Source: Pseudomonadota bacterium (GTDB taxonomy: Bacteria; Pseudomonadota; Alphaproteobacteria; Rhizobiales; Rhizobiaceae). From it: a DNA stretch of 5,723 nucleotides. The position numbers and the translations under genes are program-made. Below are positions 1-5,570 of this stretch, in pieces; position 1 is the first letter of the stretch, and every line of letters begins with the position of its first letter. A model generated the notes under the pieces. The model searched no databases. It was not told the origin of the DNA and saw only the letters and a program-made list of their open reading frames with translations. The stretch covers positions 1 through 5,723 of the forward strand of contig JAEYTV010000117.1 of the NCBI GenBank assembly GCA_023433855.1, read 5' to 3'.

Positions 1-54
1 CCGTATCCCGGTGGTGTACGGTGAAAGCGGTGCCCAATTGGCGTCGTATGCCAT
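1..54 (-). CDS. 5' end of a gene leaving the window, possibly a DUF983 protein (partial)
   Basis: On the minus strand an ATG at position 54 opens 18 codons that stay open to the window edge, reading MAYDANWAPLSPYTTGIR. A purine-rich AGAAAGG lies seven bases upstream of the ATG and can serve as ribosome binding site. The pattern of a Pro-Leu-Ser-Pro turn followed by TG(I/L)R resembles the start of DUF983 membrane proteins, which continue into a CPxCG zinc-ribbon-like motif and two membrane helices. That continuation is outside the window, so the family is a guess from memory. The gene is divergent from the dehydrogenase at 271 and the two share the 55-270 intergenic region. It could also be a chance open frame, since 18 codons is very little evidence. 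Confidence 0.5.
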   Translation of the reverse strand, partial: MAYDANWAPLSPYTTGIR

Positions 55-270
55 AAGAATGCCTTTCTGTTTTCCCGCTTCCGCCATACCGTCCAACACG
101 ACTTCTGCACAAGGAGTTCCGGCACGGCGCGTCAATTCGCCCGCGCCGCAGCGCCTCCGGAACCATTCCTCACCCCACCGGTTCGGTTGGCAAGCAGAAG
201 GCCCAGCAACGGCGTTCCAGGCCGGGTCATCCTGAAGTCCTCTCTGAACAGCTTCCCAAGGAGCATAATC
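55..270. other. Divergent intergenic region
   Basis: These 216 bases separate the leftward partial gene from the rightward dehydrogenase. They contain the EcfG-type promoter at 159-183 and a leader of about 80 nt ending in the AAGGAG at 258-263. I see no convincing promoter for the leftward gene: a TTGTGC/TATGGC pair on the minus strand is too poor to call. Open frames crossing this stretch on either strand lack start signals and recognisable sequence. Confidence 0.6.
159..183 (+). promoter_or_regulatory. EcfG/RpoE2-type general stress promoter of the dehydrogenase
   Basis: GGAAC at 159-163 is followed after exactly 16 bases by GGTT at 180-183. This fits the known alphaproteobacterial general-stress consensus (GGAAC, 16-17 nt, CGTT; in Sinorhizobium described as GGAAC-N18/19-TT). 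Transcription would start near 190, giving a leader of about 80 nt. The first base of the -10 element is G rather than C. A second GGTT at 185-188 has a 21-nt spacer and is less suitable. The assignment is by pattern only, but a matching element lies before the lipoprotein gene in the same window. Confidence 0.55.
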
Positions 271-1074
271 ATGAATCCCACCCCCGCCGAAAAGGGCCTC
301 GCGATAGTCCCGGGCGCGTCCACGGGCATCGGATATGAGCTTGCCAGATGCGCCGCACAGGATGAATATGATCTCGTCATTGCCGCCGACGAGCCCCGGA
401 TCCAGGAGGCGGCGATGAAGCTCAAGGAGTTCGGGCACCGGGTGGAGGCCATGCAGGTGGATCTCTCTACTCCCGATGGCGTCCGCCGGTTCGCTGCCGG
501 CGTTGCCGCACTGGGTCGTCCCGTAGACCTCCTGATGGCGAATGTGGGCCGCGGCCTCGGCGACGGTTTCCTCGACCAGGATCTCAACGAAGTCCAGAAA
601 GTGGTAAACACCAACATCAGTGGCACATTGGCCCTCGTTCACGAGATCGGAAACCGCATGCGCACCCAGGGCAAGGGTCGCATTCTCTTCACGGGCTCGA
701 TTGCAGGCTTCATGCCAGGCACGTTCCAAGCAGTGTATAATGCGACCAAGGCGTTCATCAACTCCTTCTCCTTTGCGTTGCGAGAGGAGCTGGACGGTTC
801 CGGCGTGACCGTGACCTGCCTCATGCCGGGCCCCACTGATACGGAGTTCTTCGAACGGGCCGACATGCTGGACACCGCTGTTGGTCAGGGCAAGAAGGAT
901 GATCCCGCCTTTGTGGCCCGTACCGGCTTCCATGCGATGATGAATGGCGAAGGTGATGTCGTCGCGGGTTGGAAGAACAAGGTTATGACCGCCGTCGCCA
1001 ATGTCACGCCTTCGGGGATGCTGGCGAACCAGCACCGCAAGATGGCAGAGCCCGGCAGCGGCAAGGCCAACTGA
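271..1074 (+). CDS. SDR-family NAD(P)-dependent oxidoreductase
   Basis: A 267-residue classical short-chain dehydrogenase/reductase, probably a cytosolic Rossmann-fold enzyme; the substrate cannot be told. The start at 271 is chosen because AAGGAG ends seven bases before it, and the longer open frame from 187 lacks such a site. Visible motifs are the cofactor loop GASTGIG (15-21), Asp64-Leu, the strand-4 motif ANVG (90-93), Asn115, Ser143 and YNATK with Tyr156 and Lys160, followed by PGPTDTEF (186-193). The Ser-Tyr spacing of 13 and Tyr-x3-Lys are exactly as in the family, so it should be active. The usual TG at the start of the cofactor loop is Pro14-Gly15, and the usual NNAG is ANVG; both are variants. 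Asp40-Glu41 after the second strand suggests NAD over NADP (inference). It appears monocistronic, between a stress-type promoter and a terminator. Confidence 0.93.
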   Translation: MNPTPAEKGLAIVPGASTGIGYELARCAAQDEYDLVIAADEPRIQEAAMKLKEFGHRVEAMQVDLSTPDGVRRFAAGVAALGRPVDLLMANVGRGLGDGFLDQDLNEVQKVVNTNISGTLALVHEIGNRMRTQGKGRILFTGSIAGFMPGTFQAVYNATKAFINSFSFALREELDGSGVTVTCLMPGPTDTEFFERADMLDTAVGQGKKDDPAFVARTGFHAMMNGEGDVVAGWKNKVMTAVANVTPSGMLANQHRKMAEPGSGKAN

Positions 1075-1101
1075 TTGATATCACCGCCCGGTCGCGACGT
1101 G

Positions 1102-1131
1102 GCCCGCCCGACATGATCGAGGCGGGCTTTC
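1102..1131 (+). terminator. Rho-independent terminator of the dehydrogenase gene
   Basis: GCCCGCC (1102-1108) and GGCGGGC (1121-1127) form a perfect 7-bp GC stem around a 12-nt loop, followed directly by TTTCT. It lies 28 nt after the dehydrogenase stop codon. The T-tract is short and interrupted, as is common in rhizobia. It separates the dehydrogenase transcript from the phosphodiesterase gene downstream. Confidence 0.8.
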
Positions 1132-1261
1132 TCGCAGACCGCAGGCAAGATGCGAGAACTTCTTTCGTTTGAGCTCTTGGGAAGTAAGATACATGTCCTC
1201 GGCAAGACTTGTGTCGCTGCAACGGCAACCCTGACCTTTAACTCACCAGACCCCAAGCCTC
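1132..1261. other. Intergenic region before the phosphodiesterase gene
   Basis: This stretch holds no recognisable gene. I could not find a convincing sigma-70 or EcfG promoter here, and there is no Shine-Dalgarno sequence just before the ATG at 1262. The last part (1231-1254) is an imperfect copy of the first bases of the next gene. An open frame beginning at 1150 crosses it but resembles nothing. Confidence 0.5.
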
Positions 1262-1285
1262 ATGACCTTCAACTCCCCTGGCCTC
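1231..1285 (+). repeat. Imperfect direct repeat spanning the phosphodiesterase start codon
   Basis: Positions 1231-1254 and 1262-1285 match at 18 of 24 bases with an offset of 31. Both read as (L/M)TFNSP in their own frame: the first begins CTGACC, the second ATGACC. Because 31 is not a multiple of three, the two copies are in different frames. Three of the six mismatches fall on third codon positions that keep the amino acid. The second copy contains the start codon of the gene at 1262. Confidence 0.6.
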
Positions 1286-2119
1286 GGCATCCTCAACCAC
1301 GGTCACCTGACGCGGCTGAAGTGGCATCGACTGCGTCGCAGTCTGCAGGACCCGCCGTTCTCCGCTGAAGTGATTGCAGCGGGCCTCAGTGTGGGTGCAT
1401 CGATGGAGCTCGACCTCCGCGTCCGGTCGGACGGCGGTTTTGTCGCTCTCCACGACGCAGAACTTCAGGGCGAAACCACCGGGCACGGCAAAATCCGGAA
1501 TGCCACGGCGAGCGATATCCGCAGCCTTCGGCTCGTCAACGGAGGCCATTCTCCCCTCCTCAGCGAGGATCTGGCGGTCATGCTCCAGTCACCCGCGCCC
1601 GGCGCACTCCTGCAACTCGACATCAAGGATGAACTTTCGACGATCGGCGAAACCGGACTGGATCATCTGACCCACTGCCTCGCCGGCCCCTTGCCCTGTG
1701 TCATCGTCAGCGCCCGCGACCTGGATCTGCTCGTCGCCGTGAGAGAAAAGCTCCCCGACTTGGCGCGCGGTATCGACCCTTCCCGCCGACTGGCCGAAGC
1801 TTACGCAGCAACGGGATGGACAGCGGTGGAGCGGCGTTTGCTGGAGGAGATCACGGGTCCGTCCGATCCGAGCACCGTCTACGTCTACTGGCCGCTCCTG
1901 CTTGAAGCGTCCCGCGCAGGACTGGACCTGGTCGCGCTTTGCCATGCCGCCGGCAAGCTGGTGGATGCATGGACCTTCAATCCGGCCAATCCGTCAAACG
2001 GATTGACCGATGAGGAGGCAAGCAACTTCTCCGCCCTGGCCGCCCTCAAAGTCGATCAGGTTACAACCGACGAAGCCTGTGCGCTAGAGCGCGCATGGAT
2101 CGAGTCCTCGCCGCGATGA
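1262..2119 (+). CDS. Glycerophosphodiester phosphodiesterase-family protein
   Basis: A 285-residue single-domain protein of the GDPD family (TIM-barrel enzymes that hydrolyse glycerophosphodiesters to glycerol-3-phosphate and an alcohol, metal dependent). Landmarks in order: His22-Arg23 in place of the HRG motif, Glu49-x-Asp51 (metal ligands) in MELDLRVRSDGG, His64-Asp65 (second catalytic His), Asp120-x-Lys122 where the family usually has Glu-x-Lys, the WTFN strand (237-240), and VDQVTTDEA (264-272), which matches the C-terminal G(V/I)DgiiTD strand. There is no signal peptide, so it should be cytosolic. The HRG glycine is Leu24 and the usual ENT segment is absent, so it is a divergent member and its substrate is uncertain. 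ATG 1262 is the only in-frame start that keeps His22; an upstream stop lies at 1232. No Shine-Dalgarno is visible. Its stop is three bases from that of the convergent lipoprotein gene. Confidence 0.85.
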   Translation: MTFNSPGLGILNHGHLTRLKWHRLRRSLQDPPFSAEVIAAGLSVGASMELDLRVRSDGGFVALHDAELQGETTGHGKIRNATASDIRSLRLVNGGHSPLLSEDLAVMLQSPAPGALLQLDIKDELSTIGETGLDHLTHCLAGPLPCVIVSARDLDLLVAVREKLPDLARGIDPSRRLAEAYAATGWTAVERRLLEEITGPSDPSTVYVYWPLLLEASRAGLDLVALCHAAGKLVDAWTFNPANPSNGLTDEEASNFSALAALKVDQVTTDEACALERAWIESSPR

Positions 2120-2122
2120 CCG

Positions 2123-2425
2123 TCAGTCATCCCAGAAGGGCCCACGATAAACGCGCCGGCTGACGAGCTTGAGGCTGCGGTCTGGCTGCAGCACATATCT
2201 CTCCTCGACCCTTTGTCCGAATTCATTGCGGAACTCGTGATTGACGACGCTGCCGATCGGCGACCGGGTGAGCCGGGACCGGGGTTGGCCGCCATAGGTG
2301 ATGCTGCCTGGGATCGGCTTTATGCCCGGGCCGATGTCGAAGTAGGGGTCGCCTCCTCCCCCACTGGAGGCAGTACAGCCGGAAAGGACCAGGACAAGCA
2401 CGCTAGTGGCTATGATGTTTCTCAT
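2123..2425 (-). CDS. Small lipoprotein of unrecognised family
   Basis: A 100-residue protein with a lipoprotein signal: Met-Arg-Asn, a hydrophobic stretch (residues 4-14) and the lipobox LSGC ending at Cys17. Thr18 and Ala19 after the Cys, rather than Asp, suggest outer-membrane sorting by the E. coli rule. A flexible SSGGGG linker follows, then a conserved-looking small domain with ITYGGQPRSRL (42-52), SPIGS (55-59) and LQPDRSLKLVSRR (79-91). I do not recognise the family and assign no function. The start at 2425 is preferred over an in-frame ATG at 2491. The 2425 start puts the signal peptide at the N-terminus, GGGAAG lies eight bases upstream, and an EcfG-type promoter at 2465-2489 would start transcription downstream of the 2491 ATG. 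It is convergent with the phosphodiesterase gene and divergent from the amidase. Confidence 0.82.
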   Translation of the reverse strand: MRNIIATSVLVLVLSGCTASSGGGGDPYFDIGPGIKPIPGSITYGGQPRSRLTRSPIGSVVNHEFRNEFGQRVEERYVLQPDRSLKLVSRRVYRGPFWDD

Positions 2426-2578
2426 GGGGGTTTCTTCCCGATAGCTGGCCGCGATGGATTGTTCAACTTCTCTGAAGGGCTCCGGTTCCACTTATGCCCA
2501 AGGAGCGAGAAATCCATGCCAGTCGCGTGAATATCGGCTACATCTGAAAACGATAAGGGCGACGAGGGAGAATGAACC
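2426..2578. other. Divergent intergenic region, lipoprotein/amidase
   Basis: 153 bases between two divergent genes. The left part carries the lipoprotein promoter. On the right, GAGGGAG at 2564-2570 is the amidase ribosome binding site. No convincing promoter for the amidase was found; a GATAAG near 2552-2557 could be a -10 element but has no matching -35. Confidence 0.6.
2465..2489 (-). promoter_or_regulatory. EcfG/RpoE2-type general stress promoter of the lipoprotein gene
   Basis: Read on the minus strand, GGAAC (2489-2485) is followed after 16 bases by AGTT (2468-2465). That equals GGAAC-N18-TT, the same spacing as the element at 159-183. Transcription would begin near 2458 and give a leader of about 33 nt before the ATG at 2425. 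This location supports the shorter lipoprotein start. Pattern match only. Confidence 0.6.
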
Positions 2579-3937
2579 GTGACCAAGTCATTCGGTGCGA
2601 TGTCGATTGCTGAGCTTTCGGCGCTGATTCAAACGGGAAAGGTCGATCCGGTCGAAGTGACAGAGGACGTGCTTTCCGCCATCGACGCCTACCCTGACAA
2701 GGCGGTCTTCATCTCGCTTCTGCAGGATCGGGCACTTGCCGAGGCCAGGGTCTCTTCGAAACGTCTTAGGGAGGGACGCTCCCTGGGGTTGCTGGATGGC
2801 ATTCCGATCGCCTGGAAGGATCTGTTCGACATCCAGGGTACGCAGACGACCGCTGGGTCGAAGGTGCTAAGGACCGGGTCTCCCGCGATCCGCGACGCCG
2901 TCACCGTCGATCTGATGAGGCAGGCGGGAACGGTCGCCATCGGCCGCACCAACATGAGTGAATTCGCCTTCTCCGGCATCGGCATCAATCCCCACTACGG
3001 AACGCCGCAGAACCCGAGAGCGCAGGACGCACCCCGCATTCCTGGTGGATCGTCGTCAGGAGCGGGCGTGGCGGTTGCGGCAGGCCTGGTGCCTGTCGCC
3101 ATGGGCACCGACACCGGCGGATCGGTTCGCATTCCGGCCGCCCTGAACGGCATCATTGGCTACAAGGCCACGCGCGGCCGCTACGCCATGGAAGGCGTTT
3201 ATCCCCTCGCGGCAAGTCTCGATTCGCTTGGGCCGCTGTGCCGTACTGTCCAGGACGCTGCCTGGATCGACGCTGCCATGCGCGGTCTTCCCGCCCATGA
3301 GATTGCCCGAGCGCCGGTAGCACCTCTGGATCTGGTCATCCCGCTGAACATCGTCTTCGATGGCGCCGAAGCAGGGGTCGCCGCAGCCTTCGAGCAAGCG
3401 GTCGAGCGGCTGGAAAAGGCGGGCTGCAGAGTTGAACGCCTGCCGATCCCTGCTTTCGGGGAGATCCTGAGGCTCATGGCGACGCGCGGCGGCCTGGTCA
3501 ATGCCGAAGCATTCGCGCTGCACCGCGAACGCCTTACCGGACGGCTGGCAGCAGACATCGACCCAAGGGTGGTGGCTCGCATCAAGCTAGGAGAACAGGT
3601 TACCCTCCCCGACTACCTTGCCATTCTGGAAGCCAGGCGCGAACTGATCGCTCAGACGGAGAGCTTGATTGGCGAGCGCTTCCTCGCCTTCCCGACCGTT
3701 GCCCATGTGGCGCCGAAAATATCGGATCTCGCAGGAGATGATGCCTTCGTGGCCGCAAACGGCAAGACATTGCGCAACACCTTGCTTGGGAACTTCCTTG
3801 ACTGGTGCGGCGTGTCGATCCCTTGCGGCACCGGAGACGCCGACATGCCGGCCGGCTTGCTTTTATCCGCGACGGCCAATCGTGACGATGCACTGCTTCG
3901 GGCCGCCATGGCCTATGAAGACATCATCCGAGGGTGA
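2579..3937 (+). CDS. Amidase-signature family amidohydrolase
   Basis: A 452-residue cytosolic enzyme of the amidase signature family, which hydrolyses carboxamides through a Ser-cisSer-Lys triad. The triad is complete: Lys80 in IAWKDLFD, cis-Ser158 in GGSSSGAG (156-163) and nucleophile Ser182 in GTDTGGSVRIPAA (177-189). The 24-residue spacing between the two serines equals that of GatA. The C-terminal FPTVAHVAPK and GVSIPCGTGDADMPAGLLL segments are typical of the family. GatA itself is unlikely: the protein is somewhat short and no gatB or gatC is adjacent. The substrate cannot be predicted. The start is GTG at 2579, eight bases after GAGGGAG. An ATG at 2572 lies only one base from that site and opens a 13-codon frame, and the in-frame Met8 has no such site. 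The gene stands alone: divergent from the lipoprotein and convergent with the tRNA. Confidence 0.93.
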   Translation: MTKSFGAMSIAELSALIQTGKVDPVEVTEDVLSAIDAYPDKAVFISLLQDRALAEARVSSKRLREGRSLGLLDGIPIAWKDLFDIQGTQTTAGSKVLRTGSPAIRDAVTVDLMRQAGTVAIGRTNMSEFAFSGIGINPHYGTPQNPRAQDAPRIPGGSSSGAGVAVAAGLVPVAMGTDTGGSVRIPAALNGIIGYKATRGRYAMEGVYPLAASLDSLGPLCRTVQDAAWIDAAMRGLPAHEIARAPVAPLDLVIPLNIVFDGAEAGVAAAFEQAVERLEKAGCRVERLPIPAFGEILRLMATRGGLVNAEAFALHRERLTGRLAADIDPRVVARIKLGEQVTLPDYLAILEARRELIAQTESLIGERFLAFPTVAHVAPKISDLAGDDAFVAANGKTLRNTLLGNFLDWCGVSIPCGTGDADMPAGLLLSATANRDDALLRAAMAYEDIIRG

Positions 3938-3996
3938 GTCGAACCGAAATCCGCCATTCACGAAAGAAGAGCCGGACGGATGGAACCGTGCAACCT

Positions 3997-4013
3997 TCAC
4001 GTTCTGAACGTGA
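3997..4013. repeat. Perfect 17-nt dyad (operator-like or hairpin)
   Basis: TCACGTTCTGAACGTGA reads the same on both strands apart from the central base: eight paired positions around one unpaired base. With such a short centre it is better suited to binding a dimeric protein than to forming an RNA hairpin, although a smaller-stem hairpin is possible. It lies about 60 bases after the amidase stop. It does not fit the alphaproteobacterial LexA box (GTTC-N7-GTTC). Function unknown. Confidence 0.5.
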
Positions 4014-4021
4014 TTGCAGAT

Positions 4022-4037
4022 GCCGCGGCTCCGCGGC
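4022..4037. terminator. GC-rich hairpin, possible terminator structure
   Basis: GCCGCGG and CCGCGGC flank a two-base centre, giving at least a 5-6 bp GC stem with a small loop. It lies between the convergent amidase and tRNA genes and could help stop transcription from either side. There is no T-tract after it in either direction, so an intrinsic terminator is not proven. Confidence 0.35.
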
Positions 4038-4085
4038 GCTTCTCCGAAGGCGTTGCAGCGCTTGCCGCCGAGCAGATCTGGGGAT

Positions 4086-4162
4086 TGGTAGCGGGAGGCA
4101 GAATTGAACTGCCGACCTCAGGGTTATGAATCCTGCGCTCTCACCAACTGAGCTACCCCGCC
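4086..4162 (-). tRNA. tRNA-Met (anticodon CAU, elongator type)
   Basis: A complete cloverleaf of 74 nt plus an encoded CCA (4088-4086). Acceptor GGCGGGG pairs with TCCCGCT, including G:U at both ends (1:72 and 7:66); the discriminator is A73. The D arm is GCTC/GAGC with loop AGTTGGTGA, the anticodon loop is TTCATAA, the variable region AGGTC, and the T arm GGCAG/CTGCC with loop TTCAATT. CAU decodes Met, or Ile if modified to lysidine. C11:G24, the paired 1:72 and the lack of three consecutive G:C pairs in the anticodon stem exclude the initiator. The acceptor sequence resembles rhizobial elongator tRNA-Met rather than tRNA-Ile2, as I recall them. An A31:C39 mismatch closes the anticodon stem, which is unusual. 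It has its own promoter 132 nt after mnmA on the same strand. Confidence 0.93.
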
Positions 4163-4294
4163 ACAGGGTCCGGGCGAAATTCCGGAAGACCGGTCCGCCT
4201 TTGGTCGTGCGGCTTATAAGTCTCCGGTCCCCGAAGTGTCAAGCACGCTTTTGGCAATCTCCCAGCAAATTCCAAAGGCCGACTGCAGGCATGA
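4163..4294. other. mnmA-tRNA spacer
   Basis: The spacer holds the tRNA promoter and a leader of about 45 nt before the mature tRNA 5' end. I see no hairpin with a T-tract that would terminate mnmA, so some readthrough from mnmA into the tRNA is possible. Confidence 0.6.
4214..4242 (-). promoter_or_regulatory. Sigma-70 promoter of the tRNA-Met gene
   Basis: On the minus strand TTGACA (4242-4237), a perfect -35 element preceded by C as in rhizobia, is followed after 17 bases by TTATAA (4219-4214). A GC-rich GCCGC follows the -10, resembling the discriminator of stringently controlled stable-RNA promoters. Transcription would start near 4207, leaving about 45 nt of 5' leader for RNase P to remove. 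Confidence 0.78.
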
Positions 4295-5491
4295 TCAGGC
4301 CGCCACGGGCGCGCCGAGCAACGCCTTGAGACATGCTTCTGCGGCGGCTGCACGTTCAGAACGATCGATGAAGCCACCGCCGTAAACGCGCGCATCCGGA
4401 CCATCGGCCGAGTAGAGGACGCAAGCCTGTCCGGGGGCGACGCCAGCCTCGCCGATGGCGAGATCCACATAGACGCCTAGCTCATCGCAGTGCAGGATGG
4501 CCGGAGCGGGAGGACGGGTCGACCGCACCTTTGCAAAACAGGCAAATCCGCCCTTCGCATCCTCTTCCAGGGAGCCGTCTCCGATCCAGTTGACGTCGCG
4601 CAGATAGACCCGATGCGTGTCGAGCGCTTCCTTTGGCCCGACAATCACCCTGCGCGTTCGCGCGTCAAGGTAGACGACATAGAGGGGTTCGCCGGTGGCC
4701 ACGCCCAATCCTTTGCGCTGCCCGATCGTGTAATGGACGATACCGAGGTGCCTGCCGAGCACGCGACCATCCATATGCACGATCTCGCCGGCGAGCGCCG
4801 CATTCGGCTTCACCTTGTTGATGATGTCTGCATACCTGCCCTGGGGCACGAAACAGATGTCCTGGCTATCGGCCTTTTTGGCTACGACGAGGCCCATCTC
4901 CTCGGCGAGCGCCCTCACCTCGGCCTTGGACATTCCGCCCAGCGGAAAGCGCAGATAGTCGATCTGCTCCTGGGTGGTCGCAAACAGGAACCAGCTCTGG
5001 TCGCGATCACTGTCGACCGGGCGGAACAGCGCGCGCCGATTTGGATTGCCGGGTGCCGGATTGGCGGCCGATCGGATGTAGTGACCGGTCGCAAGCGCAT
5101 CAGCGCCCAGTTCCTTGGCGGTCGCCAGAAGATCGGCGAACTTGACAGTCTGGTTGCAGGCGACGCATGGGATCGGCGTTTCGCCCATCGCATACGCTTC
5201 GGCAAACGGGTTGATGACCGTTTCCCGGAACCGCTTCTCGTAGTCGAGAACGTAGTGCGGGATCCCGATGGTCTCCGAAACACGTCGGGCATCGTCGATG
5301 TCCTGGCCGGCGCAGCAGGATCCGGCCCTATGCACGGCGGCGCCGTGGTCATAAAGCTGCAGCGTAATGCCGAGCACGTCATATCCCTGACGCTTGAGCA
5401 GGCCGGCTACGACGGAGGAATCGACGCCTCCCGACATGGCGACCACGACCCGGGTCTCTTCCGGCCTCTTATCAAAATCGAGCGTGTTCAC
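4295..5491 (-). CDS. mnmA: tRNA-specific 2-thiouridylase MnmA
   Basis: A 398-residue cytosolic enzyme that puts sulfur on C2 of the wobble uridine (U34) in tRNA-Lys, -Glu and -Gln, using ATP and persulfide sulfur from a relay. The PP-loop SGGVDSS (20-26) adenylates the tRNA. The two catalytic cysteines are Cys112 in CNQTVKF and Cys213 in [16 protein letters not shown] (136-140), DQSWFLF (164-170), [11 protein letters not shown] (253-263) and the C-terminal beta-barrel with GQACVLY and GGGFI are all present. The SCCAGQD insert (58-64) is typical of alphaproteobacteria. The start is taken at GTG 5491: it gives the rhizobial N-terminus with [26 protein letters not shown] lies five bases upstream, and the promoter at 5586-5614 lies downstream of the farther ATG at 5695. 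The sequence looks intact and functional. Confidence 0.97.
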   Translation of the reverse strand: MNTLDFDKRPEETRVVVAMSGGVDSSVVAGLLKRQGYDVLGITLQLYDHGAAVHRAGSCCAGQDIDDARRVSETIGIPHYVLDYEKRFRETVINPFAEAYAMGETPIPCVACNQTVKFADLLATAKELGADALATGHYIRSAANPAPGNPNRRALFRPVDSDRDQSWFLFATTQEQIDYLRFPLGGMSKAEVRALAEEMGLVVAKKADSQDICFVPQGRYADIINKVKPNAALAGEIVHMDGRVLGRHLGIVHYTIGQRKGLGVATGEPLYVVYLDARTRRVIVGPKEALDTHRVYLRDVNWIGDGSLEEDAKGGFACFAKVRSTRPPAPAILHCDELGVYVDLAIGEAGVAPGQACVLYSADGPDARVYGGGFIDRSERAAAAEACLKALLGAPVAA

Positions 5492-5554
5492 AGAGACTCT
5501 CTCAATATCCCGGGCCTGCCCGACAGGGACGGCGCAATATCGAAGCCGGGCGTG

Positions 5555-5570
5555 GGATCGGCCACGATCC
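5555..5570 (-). other. Hairpin in the mnmA 5' leader
   Basis: In the minus-strand transcript GGAUCG (5570-5565) and CGAUCC (5560-5555) form a perfect 6-bp stem closed by a UGGC loop, about 10 nt after the predicted transcription start. A second small stem (CCUG/CAGG) lies nearer the start codon. No known riboswitch is recognised, and the stem may simply stabilise the 5' end. Confidence 0.4.

Larger units (their letters stand above)
3938..4085. other. Convergent intergenic region, amidase/tRNA, rich in inverted repeats
   Basis: No gene is seen. The stretch holds a perfect 17-nt dyad (3997-4013), a strong GC hairpin (4022-4037) and weaker inverted segments up to 4070. None is followed by a clear T-tract on either strand, so the termination points of the amidase (plus) and the tRNA (minus) are not settled. 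Confidence 0.6.

Noticed and set aside
132..626. 164-codon minus-strand open frame opposite the SDR gene
   Set aside because: It is the complement of a gene with clear SDR motifs and its Arg/Ser/Pro-rich translation looks like a shadow frame.
1150..1368. Open frame between the terminator and the phosphodiesterase gene
   Set aside because: It overlaps the phosphodiesterase gene in another frame, lacks a good ribosome binding site and resembles nothing. Its only interest is the TFNSP repeat it contains.
2426..2491. Longer lipoprotein start at 2491
   Set aside because: It would bury the signal peptide behind 22 polar residues and place the start codon upstream of the predicted transcription start.
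3982..4003. Possible third EcfG promoter (GGAAC followed by GTT) after the amidase
   Set aside because: The distance from GGAAC to TT is 15 bases rather than 18-19, and no gene follows on that strand.
3997..4013. LexA (SOS) box
   Set aside because: Alphaproteobacterial LexA needs GTTC-N7-GTTC; here the second half is GATT, and the site is symmetric rather than a direct repeat.
4086..4162. Integration (att) site in the tRNA
   Set aside because: No integrase, partial tRNA repeat or foreign cargo is visible on either side.
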